A stretch of DNA of 8,651 nt from the NCBI GenBank assembly GCA_945897545.1, contig CAMDGJ010000125.1, positions 1 to 8,651 of the forward strand, given 5' to 3'. Positions within the stretch are counted from its first letter, which is position 1; every line of letters begins with the position of its first letter. The notes below the pieces were generated by a model, which searched no databases, was not told the DNA's origin, and was given only the letters and a program-made list of their open reading frames with translations. Shown here piece after piece: positions 1 through 6,834 of the stretch. Both the position numbers and the translations under genes were made by a program. The DNA comes from Flavobacterium psychrophilum (lineage in GTDB: Bacteria; Bacteroidota; Bacteroidia; Flavobacteriales; Flavobacteriaceae).

Positions 1-1990
1 GTTGTTCTTGCTTTTTGAAGGCACTAATTACAGATTTTTCATAATCAGATTGTTTACCGTATTTACTCATCATTGCTTTGTAGAACTTCAACACTACATC
101 TTCGTTTTCTTCAAAAGCATCTTCGTAATTTTCTCTTGTATCGGGTGCAGAAATCAATACTTCACAACTGACTTTACCAATTTCTTTTAAATATTCGCGG
201 TATTTTATAGCTGTAGTTTTATTGGGTGCCACTAATTGCCCTTTGAAACCAGTTCCTTGAATGTTATCTTCAAAATGTTCGCTAATATTCCAAGCTCTTG
301 CATAAATAACTTGATCGGCTTTATTCAGTTGGTTGGTTGAACTGTATTTTCTTTTTAGTGCTGCTTTACCATAAGGCGTAAGCGGTTCGGAAACCTTATC
401 AAAAAAAGTGTCTAATGGTTTATCGTTTACTTCAATTAAATTATGTCTTCCTTCGTACAATAATGGTACTACCGCCTTATCCTCGACAGCATCCGTTATT
501 GAATACACATCAATTAACCCACCAAATTTATTTGCTGTACTTTTTTCTTTTTTCATCAATGGCGTTCCTGTAAATGCTACAAAACAAGCATTTGGGAAAA
601 CTTTTTGCATTTTTACATTAAACGTACCGTATTGGCTTCGGTGTCCTTCATCAATTAATACAAAAATATCAGGCGAAGTAAATCCGTCTTTTGATTGATT
701 TATAGCCGCTTCAAATTTGTGTATCAGTGTCGTAATTACCGCATCTATTGGGCTATTGATTAATTCTACTAAATGCTTTCCAGTTTGTACTTCCTCTACA
801 TCAACGTGGCATTTTTGGAATGTTTCCGTGATTTGTGTGTTTAAATCTATTCTATCGGTAACCAGGATTATTTTTGGGTTTTTAATTTCTTTTTGGGTTG
901 CAATTAATTGCGCCAACATTACCATTGTCAATGATTTTCCACTTCCTTGTGTGTGCCAAATTACACCACCAGTTCGCTTACCATTCGCATCGGCAACACT
1001 AATTTTTTTGAGCGTTTCTTTGATTGCAAAATATTGTTGGTATCGGGTTATTTTCTTAACGCCATCATCATAGACTATATAATTGAAAATTAGGTCTAAA
1101 ATCCTTGATTTTTGGCATAAACTAAAAACTAACTTATCTTGTTCGGTTACGATTACTTCTTCTTTTTCCAGTTGATTAAAATAATGCAATACGTTATAAA
1201 ATCGCTGTTTGAAAATCGCTGTTCGTTCCGTATTGGGTAATTCACTATTTTTTAGTTGTCTAATAGCATCGCCATAGTGTATTCCTTCTTCTTTGGTTCT
1301 AAACACTTCTTTCCACACACTCCAAAACTCTTTTTGTGTGGCTGTGGTAGCATATCTTGCTTCGTTTACTGCTAATGATAACACCATATTAGAATATTGG
1401 TATAATCCTCTTATTCCGTCTTCTTGTTGGTTGCGTAAATGTTGGGAAATGGCTTCGTTAACTGGGTCTTTTATGACATTGCTTTTGCATTCGATTACTA
1501 CCATTGGAATTCCATTGATGAACAAAACAATATCTGGGCGATAGGTATCATTCCTCTCGCTTCGCAATACGGCATATTCTTCGGTAACGTGGAATATATT
1601 GTTCTCTATATTTTTCCAATCGATGTATTGAAAAGAGAAACTTTTTTTATCGTTAAGAATGGTTTGTTCCAAACTTTTACCCAAAGTTATTAAGTCATAA
1701 AATGCTTGGTTTGCCTTTATAAAACCATCTTGTATTGGCAATTCCCGCAAGGCAATAATTGCTGTATTGATATTGCTATCTGAAAAAGAAAACTCTTTGT
1801 CTTTGTATTGAATACTATTTATTTTTTCAAGTTGTTTTTTCAAAATTGGTTCAAGCAATACATTACTGGTTCTACCGCCACGTAATTCCATTGCTTCGTC
1901 TGGAGAAACGTATTGATACCCCATTTTTATGAGTAATTGCAATGCTGGAATTTGACTGATGTGGTCTTCTATATAGCTTGGTGTACTCAT
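1..1990 (-). CDS. hsdR: Type I restriction enzyme subunit R (HsdR), N-terminal 663 residues, cut by the window edge
   Basis: This is the motor and nuclease subunit of a type I restriction enzyme. It joins HsdM and HsdS, pumps DNA using ATP and cuts unmethylated DNA at a distance. I translated the frame from the ATG at 1990-1988 down to base 2 and found no stop or frameshift; the gene simply runs off the left edge. The N-terminal PD-(D/E)XK nuclease shows Asp153 in RPDIVLF and Glu167/Lys169 in VIECKS. The helicase has Walker A HTQGSGKS (residues 346-353), motif II DEGH (447-450, the Gly variant of DEAH) and motif III FTGTP (473-477). The full family length is commonly about 1,000 residues, so the second RecA lobe and C-terminal region lie outside. 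The start is five bases after the DUF1016 stop, preceded by the A/T-rich TATAATCAAA rather than a Shine-Dalgarno sequence. It is the last gene visible in the operon. Confidence 0.96.
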   Translation of the reverse strand, partial: MSTPSYIEDHISQIPALQLLIKMGYQYVSPDEAMELRGGRTSNVLLEPILKKQLEKINSIQYKDKEFSFSDSNINTAIIALRELPIQDGFIKANQAFYDLITLGKSLEQTILNDKKSFSFQYIDWKNIENNIFHVTEEYAVLRSERNDTYRPDIVLFINGIPMVVIECKSNVIKDPVNEAISQHLRNQQEDGIRGLYQYSNMVLSLAVNEARYATTATQKEFWSVWKEVFRTKEEGIHYGDAIRQLKNSELPNTERTAIFKQRFYNVLHYFNQLEKEEVIVTEQDKLVFSLCQKSRILDLIFNYIVYDDGVKKITRYQQYFAIKETLKKISVADANGKRTGGVIWHTQGSGKSLTMVMLAQLIATQKEIKNPKIILVTDRIDLNTQITETFQKCHVDVEEVQTGKHLVELINSPIDAVITTLIHKFEAAINQSKDGFTSPDIFVLIDEGHRSQYGTFNVKMQKVFPNACFVAFTGTPLMKKEKSTANKFGGLIDVYSITDAVEDKAVVPLLYEGRHNLIEVNDKPLDTFFDKVSEPLTPYGKAALKRKYSSTNQLNKADQVIYARAWNISEHFEDNIQGTGFKGQLVAPNKTTAIKYREYLKEIGKVSCEVLISAPDTRENYEDAFEENEDVVLKFYKAMMSKYGKQSDYEKSVISAFKKQEQ

Positions 1991-1995
1991 TTTGA

Positions 1996-3195
1996 TTATA
2001 TATTTTTTGATTGATTGTACAACTCGCCCAATTCGTGTAATTTGGCTTGAAGTAGTTTTTTGTCAATTAGTTTGGTAGTATATTCTGCTACTTTTGTTGG
2101 AGATAGTGAACGGCTCATTGCAATTTCTACAATTTCATCGTCTTTACTTTTACAAAGAATTATCCCGATACTTGGGTTTTCGTGTGGTTGTTTGTGTTCT
2201 CGGTCGAGTGCTTCCAAATAGAAGTTCATTTTACCTAAATACTCGGGTTTGAAATCGGTAATTTTTAATTCAAAAGCCACCAAACATTGTAACGCTCTGT
2301 GGTAAAATAATAAATCTACCTCATAATCTCTATTGGCTACTTGTACTCGGTATTCTTCGCCAACAAAAGAAAAGTTAGTTCCTATTTCTAGAATGAATTT
2401 CTTTAGGTTTTTTACTATTGCTTTTTGCAAATCACTTTCACTGAAATCATCACCTAGTTCTAAAAACTCTAATGAATAAATGTCTTTTAGATGCTCGTTT
2501 ATCTTGGCTGGTAATTGTGTCGCCAATGGCGACACTAATTTTGTATTTAAAACATATCGTTCAAAAAAGCCACTATCAATTTGTCTTCTAACTTCTAATT
2601 TGCCCCATTTCTCTCTCGAAGCCATAATCAAGTAAAACAATTTTTCTTCTGGCAACTTACACCCTGATAAAATCTCTAAATGAACTGACCAACTCAATTG
2701 TGTCCGCAGTGTGGACACAATTGTTTTTTCGTTATCGTTATTATCATTTTCTAATTGTGTCGCCAGCGGTGACACTTTTTCATTTTGTGGTTTTTGTAAT
2801 TGTGTCAACGCTGTTGATACAAACTCAAAACTTAAATGTGTCGGCGGTGCTGACACAATTTCATTGTTTTTATTTTCAATATTTAACGAAGTAATACTTT
2901 GAAATACAGTATCAAATTCCGATCCTGGACAATAGGTTTCGTAAAACTGTTTCATACGGTATAAACCTCTACGATTAAAGGATTTTAATGTAGGGATTTC
3001 TGACTGAATATAATCGGCTAATTGTTGTACAGTGCCATCACCCCAAGTACCTTTTGCTACTTTTTGGCTTACTGTTTTACCAATATCAAAGTATAATGTT
3101 ACCAAAGCGGTATTAGTATATTGTCTAACTCTGCCTTGTGCTTCTTGTATTAGTTTTACAATGTTGTTAAATTCTGTGTTTTGAATATTGCTCAT
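1996..3195 (-). CDS. DUF1016/YhcG-family PD-(D/E)XK nuclease carrying five in-frame palindromic repeats
   Basis: This 399-residue protein fits the DUF1016 family (E. coli YhcG type), whose members pair an N-terminal helical/winged-helix region with a C-terminal PD-(D/E)XK nuclease domain and often travel with type I restriction genes. The N-terminal part (about 1-100) has the family-like LYFDIGK and FNRRGLYRMKQFY segments. A second N-domain block starts at TQLSWS (165-170) and runs to about 215. The nuclease core is at about 275-360, with Asp294 in YEVDLLFYHR and Glu309/Lys311 in AFELKI as probable catalytic residues. The linker at about 110-168 and the loop at 221-228 hold five copies of V-S-x-x-x-T-Q/H-L, each encoded by a DNA palindrome (listed separately). 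The gene starts three bases after the cap5 stop and ends five bases before hsdR. Its biological role is not established; a DNA or RNA nuclease acting beside HsdR is inference. Confidence 0.92.
   Translation of the reverse strand: MSNIQNTEFNNIVKLIQEAQGRVRQYTNTALVTLYFDIGKTVSQKVAKGTWGDGTVQQLADYIQSEIPTLKSFNRRGLYRMKQFYETYCPGSEFDTVFQSITSLNIENKNNEIVSAPPTHLSFEFVSTALTQLQKPQNEKVSPLATQLENDNNDNEKTIVSTLRTQLSWSVHLEILSGCKLPEEKLFYLIMASREKWGKLEVRRQIDSGFFERYVLNTKLVSPLATQLPAKINEHLKDIYSLEFLELGDDFSESDLQKAIVKNLKKFILEIGTNFSFVGEEYRVQVANRDYEVDLLFYHRALQCLVAFELKITDFKPEYLGKMNFYLEALDREHKQPHENPSIGIILCKSKDDEIVEIAMSRSLSPTKVAEYTTKLIDKKLLQAKLHELGELYNQSKNI
2512..2535. repeat. Palindromic in-frame repeat, copy A
   Basis: The 19-base core GTGTCGCCAATGGCGACAC (2517-2535) is a perfect palindrome: nine-base arms around a single central A. 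Read on the minus strand, the unit encodes VSPLATQL at DUF1016 residues 221-228. It sits 183 bases (61 codons) from copy B, apart from the other four, in a loop just after the FFERYVLNTK segment. Confidence 0.88.
2695..2723. repeat. Palindromic in-frame repeat, copy B (longest arms)
   Basis: Eleven-base arms, CAATTGTGTCC (2695-2705) and GGACACAATTG (2713-2723), match perfectly around a seven-base loop. The minus-strand coding part (2695-2718) gives VSTLRTQL at residues 160-167 and merges into the conserved-looking TQLSWS block. On the plus strand a run of six T (2724-2729) follows the right arm, so in that direction it resembles an intrinsic terminator, although no plus-strand gene is present. 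Confidence 0.88.
2752..2775. repeat. Palindromic in-frame repeat, copy C
   Basis: The core GTGTCGCCAGCGGTGACAC (2757-2775) has GTGTC/GACAC arms. The inner stem continues with one G-T wobble and two further G-C pairs around a three-base centre. The minus strand encodes VSPLATQL at residues 141-148, the same peptide as copy A but with different third-position bases. It begins 57 bases (19 codons) from copy B. Confidence 0.87.
2797..2820. repeat. Palindromic in-frame repeat, copy D
   Basis: The core runs 2802-2820, with arms GTGTCAAC (2802-2809) and GTTGATAC (2813-2820). These pair throughout if one G-T wobble is allowed. The inner stem is AAC/GTT here instead of the GCC/GGC of copy A, which is a paired change. 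The minus strand encodes VSTALTQL at residues 126-133. It is 45 bases (15 codons) from copy C. Confidence 0.83.
2833..2856. repeat. Palindromic in-frame repeat, copy E
   Basis: The core GTGTCGGCGGTGCTGACAC (2838-2856) has GTGTC/GACAC arms, then a G-T wobble and two G-C pairs around a three-base centre. The minus strand encodes VSAPPTHL at residues 114-121; His replaces the Gln found in the other copies. It is 36 bases (12 codons) from copy D. Confidence 0.82.
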
Positions 3196-3198
3196 AAA

Positions 3199-4329
3199 TT
3201 AACTGTTTACTATTTCTATCACTTTTACAAACCCACTATTTGCTGTATTTTCATCGTAAAGATACAAAGGCATATCGGCTTTTGGAAACCAAACTCTACC
3301 CAATTCTATTGCAGTAGCAATTGGCATTGCTGGAAAAATATGGATTGGTGTTTGCGCGTTATACTTGGCTTTAATTGAATTGAGTAATTGTTGCATTGTG
3401 GTTTTAAAGTCTTGTAGCTGAATTTTATTTTGTAAATAATTTGGATTTGGATTGTCGATTGTAATTGTATAAATAGCACATTCATTGCCTAACACACTTG
3501 TTATTCTATCATTAGAAATAGTGGCGCTTAATGAAATATTTAATACTACAATTGGATGAAATATTGCTGGTTCGCTACTATTATAATTAGTTACTTCTGT
3601 ATCATCTGACAAATTCCAAGTTTGAGGATTTCGTATTGGTTGATGAATTTCAATATTCTGAATTTCATTGATTAATGTGCCTAATTTAATTAATAATGGC
3701 ATTGGAGCAAAAGCAAAAAGTGATATGTGCTTTATTTTTTGTTGTCTTAATAAATCTCTTAAACGAGTATTGTAATTTTCTTCTAAAACTTTTATTTCTG
3801 TGTCCCAAAAGTGAGCATCTTTATCTCTAAATGGGCTATCTGTTAAGCCCAAATCTATTGAGGAAGATTGAGCAGGATAATGTTTTGGTAAAAGATAATT
3901 TGTCATTGCTTCATAAGAAACAAATGGAGAATGATGACCAACATTTGCTTTATAAATAACAATATGACTATCCATATCAGGCGCAATAGCAGTAATACGC
4001 TTAATTCGGTCTTCGTGTTCTTTTTTCATTGCTAATAGTAATGTTTCTGGATTTCCAGCAACATCAGCTCTGTCAATTAATCTATGATGTGTATCGCAAA
4101 GCAACATTAAATTGTTGATATCATCGGCTAAAAGCGGTGAACGCACAATATCTCCTCTTGGACCACCAGGAACATCAGCAACAATATGAGCGATATATGC
4201 TTTATTAAAATATTTTTTTGTTAAAATATCTTGTGTCAAAGAACAATTACACCCTCTGTATTGGCATCTTCCACCAGATTTTACCCAAAGCAAATATTTG
4301 TTTTTTTCTGTTATAGTTGATATGCTCAT
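3199..4329 (-). CDS. cap5: HNH-SAVED CBASS effector nuclease (Cap5)
   Basis: Cap5 proteins are CBASS effectors: a C-terminal SAVED domain binds the cyclic oligonucleotide made by the partner CD-NTase, and the N-terminal HNH domain then degrades DNA, killing the infected cell. This 376-residue protein shows that layout. The HNH domain (about 10-110) has probable zinc Cys22 and Cys27 (RCQYRGC), His48 in AHIV, the GGPRGD segment (55-60), and Asn73 followed by LMLLCDTHH (Cys78, His81, His82). The rest (about 120-376) fits SAVED: HISLFAFAPMPLLIKLG (201-217) and IHIFPAMPIATAIELGRVW (339-357) are its two similar strand-plus-Pro-hydrophobic-Gly motifs. The start lies 15 bases after the TIR stop, preceded by AAAATTAAAACAATT. 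Characterised Cap5 has been paired with CdnG synthases and 3',2'-cGAMP, but the ligand here cannot be read from sequence. Confidence 0.93.
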   Translation of the reverse strand: MSISTITEKNKYLLWVKSGGRCQYRGCNCSLTQDILTKKYFNKAYIAHIVADVPGGPRGDIVRSPLLADDINNLMLLCDTHHRLIDRADVAGNPETLLLAMKKEHEDRIKRITAIAPDMDSHIVIYKANVGHHSPFVSYEAMTNYLLPKHYPAQSSSIDLGLTDSPFRDKDAHFWDTEIKVLEENYNTRLRDLLRQQKIKHISLFAFAPMPLLIKLGTLINEIQNIEIHQPIRNPQTWNLSDDTEVTNYNSSEPAIFHPIVVLNISLSATISNDRITSVLGNECAIYTITIDNPNPNYLQNKIQLQDFKTTMQQLLNSIKAKYNAQTPIHIFPAMPIATAIELGRVWFPKADMPLYLYDENTANSGFVKVIEIVNS

Positions 4330-4344
4330 AATTGTTTTAATTTT

Positions 4345-5121
4345 CTAGTTACTCGAAATAATCAACTCCGCTATTTCTGTTGCTATTTCTTCAACAGTAT
4401 AAGCCGAAGTATTTCTTGCTAATTTATCTGAAAGCGATGGAGAAAAATCAATCACTTCTTTTTTGGTAATATTGTGCCAAATTGGCAAAACGACTTGTTC
4501 GCCTGTAATAGCTTTTGAAATAATGCCGTCTAATTCATAATTTGTCCAACCTTTTTTAATGAAGTCTTTTGATAAAACAACAATACCAAATTTGCTGTTT
4601 ACTAATCCTTTATCAATTTTTCGTCTTAAACTATCTCCAATTTTCATTTCAAATTCATCATACCAGACTGTTAATCCTTCTTTTTGAAGCGCATAAACTA
4701 ATGGTCTAACTACTTCTTCCTTATCTTCGGAAGCGTGAGAAATAAAAACATCATATTTTTTTTCATCCTCGACAGTTTCATAAGGATTATGCTGTTCTTT
4801 ATGAACCAACGAAGGCACTGTTGAAAGTGATGGTTCTCTATAGGCTGGCAAAGCAGATGGTAATATTTTGACCGAAGACCTAACAGTACCTCGTAATCCC
4901 TGCATATCAACAGTAACATACCAATGACCTGAATTTGGAACACCTAACACTACTGGCGATTTAGTAATTAAACCACCAAAATAAGTATGCCTTCTTCCGT
5001 TTTTATAATTACTGTAATTGGAACTATCCATTAATCTAACATTAGCCGCACTTCCTTGCAAGGTTACTTGAACTCTATCTCCAGCTTTTAAATTTCCTAA
5101 ATCAGATACATTGAAATTCAT
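4345..5121 (-). CDS. DUF1883-TIR domain protein, candidate NADase effector
   Basis: This 258-residue protein has two domains. Residues 1-88 match what I recall of DUF1883, a small beta-rich domain of unknown function, with SDLGNLKAGDRVQVTL, ANVRLMDSSNY and SGHWYVTVD as its recognisable segments. After a Pro/Ser-rich linker (about 89-120), a TIR domain covers 121-255: KYDVFISHASED (122-133), VWYDEFEMKIGDSLRRKID (152-170) as the BB-loop region, and WTNYEL (192-197), in which Glu196 is in the place of the catalytic glutamate of NAD-cleaving bacterial TIRs. I see no signal peptide or membrane segment, so it should be cytoplasmic. It has no SAVED or STING sensor domain and no ThsA neighbour, so neither standard TIR-CBASS nor Thoeris fits. 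It could be a second CBASS effector, with DUF1883 as sensor or adaptor, or an independent toxin; placement between hsdS and cap5 favours shared action but does not prove it. Confidence 0.9.
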   Translation of the reverse strand: MNFNVSDLGNLKAGDRVQVTLQGSAANVRLMDSSNYSNYKNGRRHTYFGGLITKSPVVLGVPNSGHWYVTVDMQGLRGTVRSSVKILPSALPAYREPSLSTVPSLVHKEQHNPYETVEDEKKYDVFISHASEDKEEVVRPLVYALQKEGLTVWYDEFEMKIGDSLRRKIDKGLVNSKFGIVVLSKDFIKKGWTNYELDGIISKAITGEQVVLPIWHNITKKEVIDFSPSLSDKLARNTSAYTVEEIATEIAELIISSN

Positions 5122-5132
5122 ATATTTTTATT

Positions 5133-6380
5133 TTAGATTTTTACCCTTGTTTTACCAGTTAATAATTGCTGCATCAATCCTTTTTTCTGTAATTGTAAAG
5201 TTTCAAGTTTTTGTTCGTATTTATTTAATTCTTTTGTTGCTGTATCGATAATTTTAACAATAGCAATTTGTTTTTCTAAAGTTGAAGGAACTTTTATTTC
5301 AACTTTAAAAAGTTCTCTAGGCTGTATTCTTTTTGAACCAGTTCCTGTAGAAATATCTTCTAACTTCTCATAAAAATGTCTTCTTGTGAAATAATAGAAA
5401 ATATATTTACTATTAAATTCTTTACTTATGTCAAATGCTGGTATATCCGAACTACTTTCAAAACCATCTAGTTCATCTGGAATAATGCCAAATGCACCTT
5501 TGTGTAAATTTTGTTTACCATAAATAAACTGTCCAGACTTTCGCAAATAATAAGTCGTTGCTTCTTCTAACTCACTTCCTCTTACACCTCTTTTTTCAAT
5601 TCCTTTCAAAGTTAATCTTACGGTAATTCTTTTATTTACATCTGCATTTGTTGTTGGAATTTTACTTTCGACAAATACACTTCCTAATTTTACTTTTAAT
5701 TCACCATTATCTAATATTAATTTATTCACCAAACCTTTATTCCTTAATTTCAACTCATCAATAATTAGTATAATAATATTAATAGCTTCATCGAATTTGC
5801 TTAAAATTTCCCCAATCTTTTGTTGTTCAGTAATTGGTGGAATAGGTAATTTTAATTTTTGTAAATAACTTTTTGAGATACTATAAACTGATGTACCAGT
5901 TGCAATTTTTTTTAGTTCAATACTTACTTTTTGATTGTTAAAAATATAAGTTCTAAAACCATTGGCTGTTAATCCTGAATTATCTCTTGCCATAAAAGTA
6001 TGCAATCCAGAAACAACTTTCTTTGAACCAATATTCTTAACTTCAATACACTTGCCTACACCTTCATAATCTTCTGAAGCATCAGCTATTATTAAATCTC
6101 CATCCTTTAAAAAATTGAATTTTTGATTTAAAATTAAATCATCCTTTATATATGGAAGTTTTTCAATACCACAATCTAATATTTCATTATTAAATTTTGA
6201 ATGAATATCTCCATAATGAATATTTTGAATTTGATTTTTAGTTTCTTCATATATTAAATTATCTCTTGAAAAGGAATTGGTTGAAAGAAGTTCAAAAACA
6301 TTATCAAACCGTTCAATATTCCAATCTTCTGGAATTAAACCAATTGAAGTTTCTTTATATACTGTATTGTTTATTTTCAT
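5133..6380 (-). CDS. hsdS: Type I restriction-modification specificity subunit S (HsdS)
   Basis: HsdS recognises the bipartite DNA target for both methylation (with HsdM) and cleavage (with HsdM and HsdR). The 415-residue length is typical. It has two target-recognition domains: TRD1 about 14-185 (opening GLIPEDW, closing SISKSYLQKLKLPIP) and TRD2 about 227-365. Each is followed by a helical spacer: TEQQKIGEILSKFDEAI onward (184-222) and EKQIAIVKIIDTATKEL onward (369-413), ending with GLMQQLLTGKTRV. Both halves are intact, so it should specify two half-sites; the bases recognised cannot be predicted here. The start lies seven bases after the E2 stop in an A-rich context (TAAAAATTAA before ATG). 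Hand-counted 60-base samples are more AT-rich than elsewhere (9 G/C of 60 at 6181-6240 against 22-23 of 60 in the CD-NTase and hsdR samples), in keeping with the frequent exchange of hsdS alleles. I saw no second hsdS or recombinase in the window. Confidence 0.96.
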   Translation of the reverse strand: MKINNTVYKETSIGLIPEDWNIERFDNVFELLSTNSFSRDNLIYEETKNQIQNIHYGDIHSKFNNEILDCGIEKLPYIKDDLILNQKFNFLKDGDLIIADASEDYEGVGKCIEVKNIGSKKVVSGLHTFMARDNSGLTANGFRTYIFNNQKVSIELKKIATGTSVYSISKSYLQKLKLPIPPITEQQKIGEILSKFDEAINIIILIIDELKLRNKGLVNKLILDNGELKVKLGSVFVESKIPTTNADVNKRITVRLTLKGIEKRGVRGSELEEATTYYLRKSGQFIYGKQNLHKGAFGIIPDELDGFESSSDIPAFDISKEFNSKYIFYYFTRRHFYEKLEDISTGTGSKRIQPRELFKVEIKVPSTLEKQIAIVKIIDTATKELNKYEQKLETLQLQKKGLMQQLLTGKTRVKI

Positions 6381-6387
6381 TTAATTT

Positions 6388-6834
6388 TTATTTTTCTGAA
6401 ATTTTAGGTTTGTTTTTTACTGGATGTACACCACCGCCAGTCCATTCTCCAGTGCCTAACCAAATTTCATAATGATATAACCACTCATAAGCCCAAGGAA
6501 TTATTGTTGTAGCTATAAGCATTGATTTATTCCATTCTGTACCATCAGGATAATACAAACACAAATATTGTAATTTTTGGTCATAGCAATGTGGCAATTT
6601 TGTTTCATCAATTGCTAATGCTAAAGGTTTAGGTTTTGTGACAAATATTTTGGGTTTATCCGTTATTTGATACACTAATTTTATATCATAATTATCCCCT
6701 AACGGTGAAGGCGTTAGGGAATGTGTCCAAGTTAGTAATTGGTCACGTTGATTAATAACTTTTGTATCAGGAAACATTTTTTTTATGTTAAGTGCCTGAA
6801 TTGCTATTGAAATAGGTTTAATCTTCTGAGCCAT
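6388..6834 (-). CDS. E2-like ubiquitin-conjugating protein of short type II CBASS
   Basis: Short type II CBASS operons have a stand-alone E2-like protein, without E1 or JAB peptidase, that acts on the C-terminus of the partner CD-NTase. For a Serratia marcescens example, processing, conjugation and poly-cGASylation that activate the synthase have been reported. With the ATG at 6834-6832 this protein has 148 residues. Its C-terminal half fits the prokaryotic E2 family: LPHCYD, LCLYYPDG, W...M...TIIPWAYEWL and the tail block TGEWTGGGVHP. Cys92 in LCLYYP is the likely catalytic residue; Cys83 in PHCYD is a weaker candidate. An upstream in-frame ATG at 6894 would add 20 residues, but that stretch lies inside the CD-NTase gene and looks like out-of-frame translation, so I prefer 6834. 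This gives a 17-base overlap with the CD-NTase gene, suggesting translational coupling. A GC-rich hairpin (6697-6719) lies within the coding region. Confidence 0.87.
   Translation of the reverse strand: MAQKIKPISIAIQALNIKKMFPDTKVINQRDQLLTWTHSLTPSPLGDNYDIKLVYQITDKPKIFVTKPKPLALAIDETKLPHCYDQKLQYLCLYYPDGTEWNKSMLIATTIIPWAYEWLYHYEIWLGTGEWTGGGVHPVKNKPKISEK
6697..6719. repeat. Hairpin palindrome inside the E2 gene
   Basis: Arms CCCTAACG (6697-6704) and CGTTAGGG (6712-6719) match perfectly around a seven-base loop (6705-6711). It encodes the peptide SLTPSPLG on the minus strand (residues 39-46 with the preferred start), ahead of the conserved E2 core. It stands out as GC-rich within AT-rich DNA. Only one copy is present here, and its sequence is unrelated to the DUF1016 palindromes. 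Confidence 0.6.

Noticed and set aside
2..1693. Plus-strand open frames of 62 to 118 codons opposite hsdR
   Set aside because: They lie entirely opposite the continuous hsdR frame, show no recognisable domain and are Cys/Phe/Ser-rich in the manner of antisense translations of AT-rich genes.
1..1990. Possible broken hsdR
   Set aside because: Codon-by-codon reading from 1990 to 2 gave 663 residues with all expected motifs and no stop or frame change; the gene only lacks its end because the window stops.
2512..2856. CRISPR array
   Set aside because: The five repeats are short palindromes with irregular spacing (183, 57, 45, 36 bases). All spacings are multiples of three, and every unit is in frame inside one intact gene. 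There are no unique spacers of even length and no cas genes.
4710..4943. A 77-codon minus-strand frame inside the TIR gene
   Set aside because: It is an out-of-frame shadow of the DUF1883-TIR gene, which has clear domain motifs in its own frame.
4345..5121. Thoeris or STING-TIR effector
   Set aside because: No ThsA (SIR2-SLOG or macro-domain) gene is present, and the N-terminal domain is DUF1883-like rather than STING.
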